A DNA stretch of 64,000 nt from Desulfopila inferna. Its GTDB lineage: Bacteria; Desulfobacterota; Desulfobulbia; Desulfobulbales; Desulfocapsaceae. Positions 45,502-55,604 of this stretch are shown here, piece by piece. Each line of letters opens with the position of its first letter. Within the stretch, counting starts at the first letter, position 1. The stretch lies in contig NZ_JAFFQE010000001.1 in assembly GCF_016919005.1 (NCBI RefSeq), positions 886,264 to 950,263 of the forward strand, in the 5' to 3' direction. The notes beneath the pieces are model-generated. The model worked only from the letters and a program-made list of their open reading frames with translations, made no database searches and was not told where the DNA came from. Position numbers and translations under genes: made by a program.

Positions 45502-46539
45502 ATGATCAAAATTGCCATTATCGGAGCATCAGGTTATACCGGAGGAGAGCTTGCCAGAATTCTCTGCAATCATCCTCACGCTTCAATCACTGCTGTAACT
45601 TCCAGACAATATGAGGGCAAAGCCCTCGCCGAGGTATTCCCCCATCTGCGCGACAAGGTCAGCATCATTTGTGAGAATTCCGACGTTGAAGCGCTCAGTG
45701 ACAAGGCCGATATCTTCTTTACCGCCGTACCTCACCAGACTGCTATGGAGATCGTGCCCAGGATACTTTCTGCCGGAAAAAAAGTGATAGATCTTTCAGC
45801 GGATTTTCGTATCAGGGAGGCGTCCGTCTATGAGAAATGGTACCAGAAACATACAGCTGCAGAATATCTTGCAAGAGCAGTTTACGGCCTGCCGGAAATT
45901 TATCGGGACGAGATCAGCACAGCCTCTCTCACCGCCAATCCCGGATGCTATCCAACTTCCATCATCCTGGCACTCGCCCCTCTTCTGGAAAACCGCGCCA
46001 TTGTGCCGCAATCCATTATTGCCGACAGCAAATCAGGCGTCTCCGGAGCGGGACGAGCGGCCTCCGTGGCCACTCTGTTCTGCGAAACCGCCGACGGTTT
46101 TCGCCCATATAAGGTAGCGGATCACCGCCATACCCCGGAAATCGAGCAGGAAGTTTCACTGCTGGCTGGCGAAAATGTCACCCTGTCATTCACCCCTCAT
46201 TTACTGCCGGTTTCCAGAGGGATTCTGAGTACGATCTACGCAACGCTCCAGGACGGCATCACTGTCGAGAGGGTGCAGGAAATGTTTCTCTCCAGATACC
46301 AGCAGGAGAAATTTGTGCGGATCCTGGGTGAGAATGAATATCCGGCAACCCAATACGTTCGTGGGTCGAATTTTTGCGATATCGGCTTCAAGATCGATCC
46401 TAGGACCAACCGTATAATCGTCATGTCCGCGATCGATAATATTGTTAAGGGCGCCGCCGGTCAGGCTGTCCAGAATATGAATATCATGTGCGGTTTCGAT
46501 GAAGGCGAAGGTCTTGCAGCAGCTCCATTTTTCCCCTGA
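45502..46539 (+). CDS. argC: N-acetyl-gamma-glutamyl-phosphate reductase
   Basis: 345 residues. IIGASGYTGGELARIL is the NADP-binding loop, and PGCYPTS contains the active-site cysteine C149. Third step of arginine synthesis. CCGGAGCA lies just upstream. truA follows after 60 bp, on the same strand. Confidence 0.96.
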   Translation: MIKIAIIGASGYTGGELARILCNHPHASITAVTSRQYEGKALAEVFPHLRDKVSIICENSDVEALSDKADIFFTAVPHQTAMEIVPRILSAGKKVIDLSADFRIREASVYEKWYQKHTAAEYLARAVYGLPEIYRDEISTASLTANPGCYPTSIILALAPLLENRAIVPQSIIADSKSGVSGAGRAASVATLFCETADGFRPYKVADHRHTPEIEQEVSLLAGENVTLSFTPHLLPVSRGILSTIYATLQDGITVERVQEMFLSRYQQEKFVRILGENEYPATQYVRGSNFCDIGFKIDPRTNRIIVMSAIDNIVKGAAGQAVQNMNIMCGFDEGEGLAAAPFFP

Positions 46540-46599
46540 ACCTATTTTCAAATCATGGAAACAGATGGTGATGCACTAATTGTCAGATATTCTTGAGAT

Positions 46600-47355
46600 A
46601 TGACCACCATTCGACTTCTGATTGCATTTGACGGCACCGATTACCACGGCTGGCAACTGCAGCCGGACGCCCCTACGATTCAGGGGGAAATAGAGAAGTG
46701 TCTCGCCATCATCCACAATCGCCACGTCACTCTTCATGGGGCCGGCAGGACCGATGCCGGCGTCCATGCAACCGGCATGGTGGCTCACTTTGATTCTGAA
46801 AAATCATTATCCAGCCACCACTTTCTCAAAGCCTTGAATTCCATGCTGCCCGCCAGCATTCGAATCCTTGAGGCGACTGAAGAACCTTCGACATTTCACT
46901 CCCGTTTTTCAGCGAAGAGTAAAACATACCATTACTCAATCTTTAACGGTGAGACTTTGATGCCGCAGCAAAGATTGTATTCCGTCCATATTAGGGCTGC
47001 TCTTGATATGGCAGCAATGGAGGAGTGCCTGAAGCACATCACAGGTGAACATGATTTTGCCTCATTTGAAACAGCCGGCTCTCGAGATTTATCATTAAAT
47101 GGATCCAGAGGCTCAACTCGCACAATTTTCGAAGCCTGCATTTTGAAAACGAGCAGTGATTCCTTCTGCTTCTCTATTCGAGGCGACGGTTTTTTGCGTC
47201 ACATGGTTAGAAATATAGTCGGAACGGTTCTCGAAGTAGGACTGGGCAGAAGGACAGTAACGGGATTTATTGATGCTCTTGAGTCCAAAAAGCGATCAGC
47301 AGCGGGAACCATGGCGCCGGCTCATGGCCTTACTCTTCTGAAAATCTATTATTGA
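46600..47355 (+). CDS. truA: tRNA pseudouridine synthase A
   Basis: 251 residues. GAGRTDAGVHATG holds the catalytic aspartate D52, which makes pseudouridines 38-40 in the anticodon stem. FLRHMVRNIVGTVLEVG is the conserved C-terminal motif. Probably transcribed with argC. Confidence 0.96.
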   Translation: MTTIRLLIAFDGTDYHGWQLQPDAPTIQGEIEKCLAIIHNRHVTLHGAGRTDAGVHATGMVAHFDSEKSLSSHHFLKALNSMLPASIRILEATEEPSTFHSRFSAKSKTYHYSIFNGETLMPQQRLYSVHIRAALDMAAMEECLKHITGEHDFASFETAGSRDLSLNGSRGSTRTIFEACILKTSSDSFCFSIRGDGFLRHMVRNIVGTVLEVGLGRRTVTGFIDALESKKRSAAGTMAPAHGLTLLKIYY

Positions 47356-47447
47356 TACAGCACCGCGCCTGTCCTATTGAATCAGCATCACCTGTTTCCG
47401 GTCATGTCATTTGGCAATCAGTTGCCCAAAAGGGTTATCAACAAAAA

Positions 47448-47486
47448 AAAGGAGCTGCTCTTTCTGAAAAGTGCCGCTCCTTTTTT
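47448..47486 (+). terminator. Rho-independent terminator after truA
   Basis: AAAGGAGC and CGCTCCTTTTTT: the GGAGC/GCTCC stem (47451-47455 with 47476-47480) encloses a partly paired inner region (GCTCTTT/AAAGTGC) and is followed by a T-run. Because the convergent LysR gene ends nearby, it may serve both strands. Confidence 0.75.
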
Positions 47487-47557
47487 ATCAATCAATTCAT
47501 CCGAACAAAAAAATACATCGCACATATCGCACAACTTTGTTCAACCCTGAAAAACGA

Positions 47558-48538
47558 CTAATGAATCCTTTTTCGATTTGACTGGCGCGCCAGCAGGGAC
47601 TGGAGTTTCCACGGAGAAGACAGGCAAACACGTTCATCGTCACAAGTGGACATGACATCACAGAAGTCGAGAAACTCTTGCATCGCCTCCGTCATTATCT
47701 TATCCCTCCTGTTAATGACCCACAATTGTCTTGACATATCAACACCTTTTACATCAAGGCTCTTTATCCAGCCATTCTCCACTTCCCGGCAAACGGTCAA
47801 CGCCGAAAGACAGGCCAGTCCCACTCCCGACTCCACCGCGCGTTTCACCGCTTCAGGATGCCCCATCTCCATAACGACGTGAATGCCATCAAGATAATCC
47901 TTCATTCTCTCCCGAAATACGGAAGCCGTTCCCGAGCCCTCTTCCCTCATGACCCATTTAGTGTTTTTCATGTCGGTATTAACGTCAAAAACCTTATTGT
48001 GGGCGATGGGATCCGACGGTCCGGCCAGTACCACCAGTTCATCCTTAAACCACGGTTTTGCCACTATATCCTCATGATGCGCCTGCCCTTCCACAAAGCC
48101 TAAATCCATAGCTCCGTCTACCACCATCCTCTCGGCATACTGGGTGTTATAGACCAACATATTAACATGGACTTTCGGATGAATGCGCTTAAAAGCTCCG
48201 ATCAGGTAGGGCAGGATATAATTGCCCAGCGAGAGACTGGCTATAATCTCTATATGACCGGAAAGTTTATCGTTTCTCTCCGACATTATGGTTTCTACAT
48301 TACCTACCTGAGCGGTTATATCCTTGGCCAAAGGTAATAAATAGCGCCCTCTGGCATTCAGCAGCAGGCTTCTGCCGTGTCTGTCAAACAGCGATCCTCC
48401 CAGCTGATTTTCAAGTTCAGCCAGGGCCATACTCACCGCGGATTGCGTCACAAACAGTTTCTTGCTGGCTTTGGTTACCTGGGCAGTCTCAGCGACTGCT
48501 ATAAAAATTTCTAATTGTCTCAACGTAATAGACATCTT
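47558..48538 (-). CDS. LysR-family transcriptional regulator
   Basis: 326 residues from ATG 48538, preceded by GGTGGGA; the frame is open 15 bases further. N-terminal winged helix (LRQLEIFIAVAETAQVTKASKKLFVTQSAVSMALAELENQLG), then a periplasmic-binding-like effector domain. The effector is unknown. It is divergent from the nuo operon across a 630-bp gap, so control of nuo is possible. Confidence 0.92.
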   Translation of the reverse strand, partial: KMSITLRQLEIFIAVAETAQVTKASKKLFVTQSAVSMALAELENQLGGSLFDRHGRSLLLNARGRYLLPLAKDITAQVGNVETIMSERNDKLSGHIEIIASLSLGNYILPYLIGAFKRIHPKVHVNMLVYNTQYAERMVVDGAMDLGFVEGQAHHEDIVAKPWFKDELVVLAGPSDPIAHNKVFDVNTDMKNTKWVMREEGSGTASVFRERMKDYLDGIHVVMEMGHPEAVKRAVESGVGLACLSALTVCREVENGWIKSLDVKGVDMSRQLWVINRRDKIMTEAMQEFLDFCDVMSTCDDERVCLSSPWKLQSLLARQSNRKRIH

Positions 48539-49170
48539 CCCACCATCGTTCAATTATTTTTATTATAACTATCTCACAAATTTCCTGGAGATCTCAAAAC
48601 AGATCATTTATAAGAGTTTCTTCAAGTTACATATATATATAACCATTTGCTCCGGAGTACCACCATTTCTCACATAAGATGCTGTCGCATTATACATCAA
48701 CATAATTGAATATCAATTTTAAATTTTTCTAGTATACATTTACTTTCACAAAAGAAATGGTAAGGTTTCCGGATCAAACCATCAGACAACCGGGATCATC
48801 CTGTCGGCAGCCGGAGATACAGCAGTAAATCAGGACATATGTCCACTACCATTTTTGTTGAAATGTTTAAAATTACACCATAACATTCATGTCTTAGCGA
48901 AAAAACAGGTATCCGGTTTTCGTGAACCATACAGCAATGGATCCAGTCATTTTTTTGGATTTGCAAAATACAGGACAAGTTACTGAATAGCAATTCAGTT
49001 TATTATTGACACAAATATATCTTATTTACTAAGTTAACCACTGTCCTGGCTTGTCAGTTTGTACTTCAACACCGAACGTTGTTAAGTGGAGCTCTCCACT
49101 GGCGAATAATATGGTGTGAATCATTGTGGGTCGCACCGTCATTGACTAAAATCCACAACGAGGGACTAGT
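48539..49170. other. Long AT-rich intergenic region upstream of nuo
   Basis: Separates divergent lysR and nuoA. It contains TTGACA at 49006-49011 with TAAGTT 18 bp on, a weak promoter candidate giving a ~135-nt leader. No gene is supported in its short ORFs. It is the expected site for LysR and redox regulators of the respiratory operon. Confidence 0.45.
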
Positions 49171-49593
49171 ATGGAGCCTCAGTTTACAGAACTCCTCTAC
49201 AGAGACAGCATTCTCTGGATAGCTGCCTTCACTCTTGGCGGACTTGCGTTTGCGCTTGGCCCGATAGCGATAGTCTATCTGCTCATGCCGCTGCAAACAC
49301 GACAGATCCTCAAAAAGAGAGATCAGTATATCGAATGCGGCATGGAGCCCATCGGGGATAGCTGGATCCGCTACGGCATCGTCTTCTATCTTTACGCACT
49401 CATTTTTCTAGCTTTTGATGTCGACGTTCTCTTCCTCTTTCCGGTGGCGGTGGCCTATAATGGGGAAACGCTTGCCGGCTCATATCGTGATTTCATTGAA
49501 ATTGTTTTATTTGTCGGAATCTTATCACTCGCAATCGTCTATGCATGGGTTAAAGGAGTATTCAAGTGGGAAAGAAGAACATACCATCGATAA
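49171..49593 (+). CDS. nuoA: NADH-quinone oxidoreductase subunit A
   Basis: 140 residues, three membrane helices. [34 protein letters not shown] holds the conserved ECG loop near the quinone channel; [15 protein letters not shown] carries the acidic helix. ATG 49171 follows GAGGG. First gene of the nuo operon. Confidence 0.96.
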   Translation: MEPQFTELLYRDSILWIAAFTLGGLAFALGPIAIVYLLMPLQTRQILKKRDQYIECGMEPIGDSWIRYGIVFYLYALIFLAFDVDVLFLFPVAVAYNGETLAGSYRDFIEIVLFVGILSLAIVYAWVKGVFKWERRTYHR

Positions 49594-50102
49594 ATGATGA
49601 TGTACCTTCCTCGGTCGTTCAATTTGCAGTACTGGACAAACTGCTCAACGTCGGCCGCGCCAACTCGCTCTGGCCGCTCACTTTCGGCATAGCCTGCTGT
49701 GCCATCGAGATGATGGCCACCGGCTGTGCCAGATTCGACATGTCGCGGTTTGGAGCCGAGGTCTTTCGCCCTTCACCTCGCCAGAGTGATGTCATGATTG
49801 TCGCCGGCACTATTTCCAAGAAAATGGTACCAGGCATCAAGACGCTTTATGATCAGATGCCGGAGCCCAAGTGGGTTATTGCCATGGGAAACTGCGCCAT
49901 TTCCGGCGGCCCTTTCGTCTTCGAGGGGCAATATGCCATTGAACTCGGAGCGGACAAATTTCTTCCGGTTGATGTCTATATTCCGGGATGCCCGCCCCGA
50001 CCGGAGGGGTTGCTCCAGGGAATAATCGAGCTTGAACATAAGGTCTCAGGCTGGAACAGGTGGGAAAAGACCAGGTCGCAGGAAGTACCATCGATCTACT
50101 GA
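49566..50102 (+). CDS. nuoB: NADH-quinone oxidoreductase subunit B
   Basis: 178 residues, carrier of cluster N2, the last iron-sulfur centre before quinone. Ligands are visible at C44, C45, C110 and C142 ([26 protein letters not shown]). GTG start at 49566 with AAGGAG upstream; overlaps nuoA by 28 bp. Confidence 0.97.
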   Translation: MGKKNIPSINDDVPSSVVQFAVLDKLLNVGRANSLWPLTFGIACCAIEMMATGCARFDMSRFGAEVFRPSPRQSDVMIVAGTISKKMVPGIKTLYDQMPEPKWVIAMGNCAISGGPFVFEGQYAIELGADKFLPVDVYIPGCPPRPEGLLQGIIELEHKVSGWNRWEKTRSQEVPSIY

Positions 50103-50146
50103 ACAAATGTCCAGATTCTGAGCACAGGTTTGAGGGTGAACATAAA

Positions 50147-50689
50147 ATGATACTTGAAAAAACCAAAACGGCACTTGAAGCACTTTTCCCAGAAGCGGAA
50201 CCTGTTGAGCCAAAGGCGGATATTGTCGCGGATACTCCGGAAAAAGCGGTCGAGGAAGCCGCCCGGGAAAAGGAGATGGGACCCCGCAAAAACGGCGTTA
50301 TAACAAGAGACTACAGGGTTCATGGTTACCATCTCGATGCCCAGGTTGATCCGGACCAGCTGGTGGAGGCTGTCGGCATAATTGACTCGCTCGATTTCTT
50401 TATTGAAAGCATAACCGGAGTTGACTGGATAAAAGAAAACCAGTTGGAAATAATCTATGATTTCAGCAGGTATGATTTCGACTTGTGCAGAGTCGTTATC
50501 CGTACCCGTATCCCTAGAGAAAATCCTGTGGTTCCCACCATCACTTCCATTTATGCCGGCGCTAATTGGCACGAGCGTGAAACGCATGATTTTTTTGGCA
50601 TCAAATTTGACGGGCACCCGCACCTGATCCCTCTACTATTACCTGAAGACGCAGACTTTCATCCACTTTTAAAGGATTTCAAAGCATGA
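50147..50689 (+). CDS. nuoC: NADH-quinone oxidoreductase subunit C
   Basis: 180 residues from ATG 50147, with GAGGGTG upstream; the frame extends into nuoB without support. An acidic/Ala-rich N-terminal ~50 residues precede the NuoC core, ending in WHERETHDFFGIKFDGHPHL, the signature. Overlaps nuoD by four bases. NuoC and NuoD are separate here, not fused. Confidence 0.95.
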   Translation: MILEKTKTALEALFPEAEPVEPKADIVADTPEKAVEEAAREKEMGPRKNGVITRDYRVHGYHLDAQVDPDQLVEAVGIIDSLDFFIESITGVDWIKENQLEIIYDFSRYDFDLCRVVIRTRIPRENPVVPTITSIYAGANWHERETHDFFGIKFDGHPHLIPLLLPEDADFHPLLKDFKA

Positions 50690-51804
50690 GCGTACCAGTA
50701 CGAATCCAACCAGACGAAACCTTTGTTCTCAACGTCGGGCCCCAGCATCCGGCAACTCACGGGGTACTGCGGGTCAAGATGGAAATGGACGGAGAGTACA
50801 TAGTCGAAGCCGAAACGGTTATCGGCTACATCCACCGCATGCATGAGAAGATGGGTGAAATCAAGACATATCCCCAGTTCTATATGAATATGAGCCGTAT
50901 GGATTACCTGGGCGCACTGGGATACTGTCATGGACATGTTCTCCTTATTGAGAAGGCAGCCGGCATCGAAGTTCCTGAAAGAGCAGAATATATCCGGGTG
51001 ATCACCGTCGAACTCAACAGGATAGCCTCTCATCTTTTCTGGTTTGGGGCCTTCGTCATGGATTTGGGCGGATTCTCCCCCCTTATGTATGCCCTGCAGG
51101 ACCGCGAACATATCCTTGACATACTGGAACCTGTAACCGGCTCCAGATTGACCTACAGCTATTACAGATTCGGCGGCCTCTATAATGATGTCGACGAACG
51201 TTTTATCGAATCAACCAAAAAGTTTATCCCGCGCATGCGCAAATCGCTGAAGAAATACCAACGGTTGGTCACCGGCAATATTATTTTCAGGAAACGGCTC
51301 CAGGGCAACGCTATTCTCTCCCCCGAAACCTGCCGCAAATACGGGGCCACAAGTGCTGTCGCCAGAGGGTCTGGAATCAATTACGATGTTCGCAAGAACG
51401 AACCGTACTCCGTCTATCCTGAATTTGATTTTGATGTTCCGGTTTTCAATGAATGCGATTCCCTGGCCCGTTACAAGGTGCGCATGGAAGAAATTGAACA
51501 GTCGCTGCGCATCATCGAGCAGGGCCTGGAAAAATTACCGGACGGACCGATCATGGCGAAAAAGGCCCCGAAAAACGTCAAACCGCCCGCCGGCGACTAT
51601 TATCAGGCAGTGGAAACCGCCAGAGGCAATTTCGGCATGCGGCTGGTGAGTGACGGCGGAAAGAGTCCCTACCGTCTTAAATTGCGCTCCCCAACGTATT
51701 CCAACATGCACCTCTTTGATGAATCCTGCAAGGGCTTGTTGATAATGGATGCACTGGCATTCATGGGAAGCCTTGATCTCGTTATTCCTGAAATCGACAG
51801 ATAA
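50686..51804 (+). CDS. nuoD: NADH-quinone oxidoreductase subunit D
   Basis: 372 residues, the quinone-binding 49-kDa subunit. NVGPQHPATHGVLRVKMEMDGE is the conserved start with the quinone-site histidine; IGYIHRMHEKMGE and LNRIASHLFWFGAFVMDLG follow. The C-terminus lacks hydrogenase-type cysteines, as expected for a complex I subunit. Confidence 0.97.
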   Translation: MSVPVRIQPDETFVLNVGPQHPATHGVLRVKMEMDGEYIVEAETVIGYIHRMHEKMGEIKTYPQFYMNMSRMDYLGALGYCHGHVLLIEKAAGIEVPERAEYIRVITVELNRIASHLFWFGAFVMDLGGFSPLMYALQDREHILDILEPVTGSRLTYSYYRFGGLYNDVDERFIESTKKFIPRMRKSLKKYQRLVTGNIIFRKRLQGNAILSPETCRKYGATSAVARGSGINYDVRKNEPYSVYPEFDFDVPVFNECDSLARYKVRMEEIEQSLRIIEQGLEKLPDGPIMAKKAPKNVKPPAGDYYQAVETARGNFGMRLVSDGGKSPYRLKLRSPTYSNMHLFDESCKGLLIMDALAFMGSLDLVIPEIDR

Positions 51805-51816
51805 AGGGGAATCCAG

Positions 51817-52812
51817 ATGGAACTAACCTTACTCAATGTTGTCATAGCCGTGGTCATCGCCATTGGCTTTGCGGCCCTGAACGCCGCCTATCTGGTCTGG
51901 GCGGAACGCCGGGGAGCTGGACGCATCCAGCGCCGGCCCGGACCAAATATCAACGGTCCCCTAGGTCTTCTGCAACCTCCCCTTGACGGCATTAAATTGA
52001 TGGCCAAACAGCTCATCATACCCGGCGGCGCCGACAAAGCGCTTTTTATAGCCGCTCCCGTGCTGGCCATGGCCCCGGCCATCATCAGCTTTGTCACTAT
52101 TCCCTTCAGTGAGACCATCATTGCCCATAACCTCAACATCGGTGTTCTGGCCATCTTTGCCTTTGCCTCAATGGGCGGCATTTCCCTGCTATTTGCCGGA
52201 TGGAGCTCCCGTAATAAGTATGCGGTGATGTCAGCTGTGCGTGCCGTATCGCAGGCCATCGCCTATGAAATTCCCATGCTTGTCACCGTCATTACCGTGG
52301 TGATGATCGCCGGAACCATGAACCTTTACGATATCGTTCAGGGCCAGATGGGCGGCATCTGGAACTGGAATCTATTTCCTTTTAAAGCGGGTCTGTTCAA
52401 TCCGCTCATGCTGATGTCCTTTTTGATTTTCTTCATCTGTACACTCGCGGAGACCAACAGGGCTCCCTTTGATCTCGGCGAAGCGGAAAGCGAACTGGTT
52501 GCCGGCTTTCATACTGAATACGGCAGCATGGGGTTCGGCCTTTTCTTCATGGGAGAATATGCCAATATCGTCATCGGGGCGTCCCTGACCACTATCCTCT
52601 TTCTCGGCGGCTGGTCCTGTCCTTTCGGGCTCTTCCCCGGAGTTTGGTGGTTCCTGATCAAGATATATCTGATTATCGCCACGATTATCTGGATTCGGTG
52701 GACCTTTCCGAGAACGACCATCTATGGATTGCTTAATCTTTCCTGGAAGATTCTCATCCCCTTTTCCCTGTTCAACCTGCTCCTGACTGCAGGATTACTG
52801 AAGGTTTTATAG
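51817..52812 (+). CDS. nuoH: NADH-quinone oxidoreductase subunit H
   Basis: 331 residues, eight membrane helices, forms the quinone tunnel with NuoB and NuoD. ERRGAGRIQRRPGPNINGPLGLLQPPLDGIKL and ETNRAPFDLGEAESELVAGFHTEYGSM are the family motifs. Followed after two bases by nuoI. Confidence 0.97.
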   Translation: MELTLLNVVIAVVIAIGFAALNAAYLVWAERRGAGRIQRRPGPNINGPLGLLQPPLDGIKLMAKQLIIPGGADKALFIAAPVLAMAPAIISFVTIPFSETIIAHNLNIGVLAIFAFASMGGISLLFAGWSSRNKYAVMSAVRAVSQAIAYEIPMLVTVITVVMIAGTMNLYDIVQGQMGGIWNWNLFPFKAGLFNPLMLMSFLIFFICTLAETNRAPFDLGEAESELVAGFHTEYGSMGFGLFFMGEYANIVIGASLTTILFLGGWSCPFGLFPGVWWFLIKIYLIIATIIWIRWTFPRTTIYGLLNLSWKILIPFSLFNLLLTAGLLKVL

Positions 52813-52814
52813 CC

Positions 52815-53255
52815 ATGGGAACCTATTTTAGTGAAATATTCAGCGGACTGTGGAGCCTGATCGTCGGTCTTTTTGTGACGTTTAAGGAATTTTTCAGTCC
52901 TCCCGTTACCGTGCAGTATCCTTATCAGACACTGAAAATGCACGAAGGGTTCCGCGGCCATATAGAGCTTATTGGCGATGAAGAAGGCAAGCCCAACTGC
53001 ATAGTCTGCATGATGTGCCAGCGCGCCTGCCCTTCTAGCTGCATTTCTATTGCAGGGAAGAAGGTAGAGGGCCAGAAAAAGAAAGAACTGACTAAATACA
53101 TCCTCGATTTTACAACATGTTCTCTGTGCGGCTCCTGTGTCGAATCCTGCAATTTTAACGCTATAAAATTCTCGAACGAATACAACCTGGCCAGCACCCG
53201 CAAAGAGGATTTTATCTACGATCTACTGAAACGATTGGAGGAGAAAAACTCATGA
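52815..53255 (+). CDS. nuoI: NADH-quinone oxidoreductase subunit I
   Basis: 146 residues with two 4Fe-4S motifs: C62-x2-C65-x2-C68-x3-C72 and C102-x2-C105-x2-C108-x3-C112. They hold clusters N6a/N6b that pass electrons to N2. With NuoEFG absent from this cluster, this subunit may receive electrons from another donor such as ferredoxin. Confidence 0.96.
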   Translation: MGTYFSEIFSGLWSLIVGLFVTFKEFFSPPVTVQYPYQTLKMHEGFRGHIELIGDEEGKPNCIVCMMCQRACPSSCISIAGKKVEGQKKKELTKYILDFTTCSLCGSCVESCNFNAIKFSNEYNLASTRKEDFIYDLLKRLEEKNS

Positions 53256-53776
53256 ACCTTTCACTCCCCAATGCCGACCAACTCGTCGGATTAGTCTTTC
53301 TGATAGTGATTGCAGTCACGATCACAGGAGGACTGATCGCCTGTAATGCCGACAGGCTGGTTCGTGCCGTCGCCGGTCTGATTATCTGTTTTCTAGGTGT
53401 TGCCGGGTTGTACTTCTTTCTTAACTCGCCATTTATCGCGATGATGCAGGTCCTCATTTATATAGGTGCGGTTTCCGTTACCATCGCTTTCGCCATAATG
53501 TTTGCCGCACCTGAACAGAGCAAAAAACATGGTCCGCCTGGTCCTCTGGCAGGTCCGTTGGGATTGATCACTGCCGGTCTCGTTTTTGGCGGGCTTGCAC
53601 TTCTTGCCGTTAAAACTTACTGGCCCGTCCAGACAAAAATAAACGACGGCTCGGTTGAAAACATCGGTATACGGCTGTTGACCGACTACTCCATGGTCTT
53701 TGAACTCATCTCCATTGTGCTTCTGATAGCCATCATCGGGGCACTTGTCATTGCACGCCGCGGGAGGAGCAACTAA
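53252..53776 (+). CDS. nuoJ: NADH-quinone oxidoreductase subunit J
   Basis: 174 residues with five membrane helices. IAMMQVLIYIGAVSVTIAFAIMF is the conserved helix-3 pi-bulge segment. Overlaps nuoI by four bases and shares the stop/start junction TAATG with nuoK. Confidence 0.94.
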   Translation: MNLSLPNADQLVGLVFLIVIAVTITGGLIACNADRLVRAVAGLIICFLGVAGLYFFLNSPFIAMMQVLIYIGAVSVTIAFAIMFAAPEQSKKHGPPGPLAGPLGLITAGLVFGGLALLAVKTYWPVQTKINDGSVENIGIRLLTDYSMVFELISIVLLIAIIGALVIARRGRSN

Positions 53777-54102
53777 TGGAAATTCTTTCACTCTACAACG
53801 AACTGAACACATACCTTCTTATCGCCGCCCTGCTCTTCGGCATAGGGGTATATGGACTTGTCACCCGAAGAACATTGATCGGCATGCTTATTGCCTCCGA
53901 ACTCATTCTTGCCGGCGCTTCAATCAATTTCATGGCATTTAACAGGTTTACAGCACCCGATCCGATTGTCGGCCAGATATTTACTCTGTTCATCATGGCT
54001 ATTGCCGCTGCAGAAGCGGCTATCGGCCTCAGCATCGTTGTCGCCATTTACCGAAACTACAAATCGATCGACGCAGAAGACCTCGTCGAGCTAAAAGGCT
54101 AA
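53776..54102 (+). CDS. nuoK: NADH-quinone oxidoreductase subunit K
   Basis: 108 residues, three helices homologous to MrpC. LIAALLFGIGVYGLVTRRTLIGMLIASELILAGASINFM carries the buried glutamate of the proton path, and IFTLFIMAIAAAEAAIGLSIVVAIYR the second acidic helix. Confidence 0.96.
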   Translation: MEILSLYNELNTYLLIAALLFGIGVYGLVTRRTLIGMLIASELILAGASINFMAFNRFTAPDPIVGQIFTLFIMAIAAAEAAIGLSIVVAIYRNYKSIDAEDLVELKG

Positions 54103-54119
54103 GAAGAGGAACATCATCC

Positions 54120-55604
54120 ATGGATATGAATACGGTCGGTTCCGATAAAATACTTCTCATCGCCCTGCTGGTTCCTCTGATCGGCACACTCGGAGTCATG
54201 ATACGCGGCAGGGAGGAGAATGTTCGGGAAGGAATCTCATGTGTATCCTCCATCGTTCTCTTTGGCATCGTCCTCTCGATGATACCCGATATCATCGCCG
54301 GCAGAACTCTGGAATGCCATCTGTTTACCATATTGCCGGGACTGTCCATCACTCTCAGGGCCGACGCGATGTCGATGATCTTCGCCATTGTGGCATCATC
54401 CCTGTGGACCATCGCCGTCTTTTACTCGATGGGCTATATGCGCAGCCTGAAAGAACATGCGCAGACCCGCTTCAATGCCTGTTTTGCCCTGGCGATATTC
54501 GGCGCAATCGGAGTAGCCTTCTCCGACAATCTTTTCACCCTGTACCTTTTCTATGAAATCGTCTCCATCTGCACCTATCCTCTGGTGGCTCACCATCAGG
54601 ACCAGGAAGGCTACAGCGGGGCCAGAAAATATATCATCTATCTGACCACAACGGCCAAAGCATTCCTGCTTCCGGCCATGATTCTCATCTATGTACTTAC
54701 AGGCACGCTGGATTTCACCACGGATATTCGTTACGGCATTTTCAGTCCGGATCTGGACAGATGGCTGGTTATCATGCTCTATGTCTTCTGCCTGTTCGGC
54801 TTTGCCAAAAACGGAATCATGCCCTTCCATCACTGGCTGCCGGGAGCCATGGTTGCCCCGACGCCGGTCTCCGCCCTGCTGCATGCGGTAGCGGTCGTCA
54901 AGGTAGGTGTCTTCTGCACTACCAGAGTGATGCTCTACATTTTCGGCCTGGATACCATGACTCTGCTCAATCTGGGGATCCCCACCGCCTATTTCGTCGG
55001 CTTCACCGTTCTGGCGGCCTCGATTATCGCTCTTTCCAAAGACAATCTCAAATCCCGACTGGCCTATTCGACGGTCAGCCAGCTCTCCTATATTATAATG
55101 GGTGTAGCGCTGCTCACGGAAGCCGGTATCCAGGGAGGACTTATACATATCGTCAACCACGCTTTTGCTAAAATCACACTCTTCTTCTGTGCTGGCGCCA
55201 TCTACGTCGCTGCTCATAAAAAATACATCTCGGAGATGGAGGGGCTGGGTCGAACCATGCCCTTTACCTTCGGGGCTTTTGCAATTGCTTCGCTCTCTAT
55301 GATAGGAGTACCTCCGGTGGCCGGCTTTGTGACCAAATGGACCCTGCTGGTAGGCTCCATCCAGGCACACCAGCTGGGTATCCTTCTTATCCTGTTGGCG
55401 AGCACCATACTCAATGCGGCATATTTTGCACCGGTTACATATAAGGCCTTTTTTGGCAAACGCCCGAAAAACGAAGCGTTCCAGGGTATCAAAGAGGCAC
55501 CATTGTCCATGCTTATCCCTATACTGATAGCATGTACCATCTCGGTCCTGCTTGGTATCTTCCCAAACATTATGATGGAATTTGTTAAGGTGGTGACAGG
55601 ATGA
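54120..55604 (+). CDS. MrpD/NuoL-like antiporter subunit (additional)
   Basis: 494 residues, about 14 membrane helices of the proton-conducting transporter family. Conserved residues include YEIVSICTYPLVAH, KNGIMPFHHWLPGAMVAPTPVSALLHAVAVVKVGVF with the channel lysine and histidines, and KDNLKSRLAYSTVSQLSYI. It is closest in style to MrpD. It is extra to the standard L, M and N set and lies between nuoK and a small membrane gene. Confidence 0.88.
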   Translation: MDMNTVGSDKILLIALLVPLIGTLGVMIRGREENVREGISCVSSIVLFGIVLSMIPDIIAGRTLECHLFTILPGLSITLRADAMSMIFAIVASSLWTIAVFYSMGYMRSLKEHAQTRFNACFALAIFGAIGVAFSDNLFTLYLFYEIVSICTYPLVAHHQDQEGYSGARKYIIYLTTTAKAFLLPAMILIYVLTGTLDFTTDIRYGIFSPDLDRWLVIMLYVFCLFGFAKNGIMPFHHWLPGAMVAPTPVSALLHAVAVVKVGVFCTTRVMLYIFGLDTMTLLNLGIPTAYFVGFTVLAASIIALSKDNLKSRLAYSTVSQLSYIIMGVALLTEAGIQGGLIHIVNHAFAKITLFFCAGAIYVAAHKKYISEMEGLGRTMPFTFGAFAIASLSMIGVPPVAGFVTKWTLLVGSIQAHQLGILLILLASTILNAAYFAPVTYKAFFGKRPKNEAFQGIKEAPLSMLIPILIACTISVLLGIFPNIMMEFVKVVTG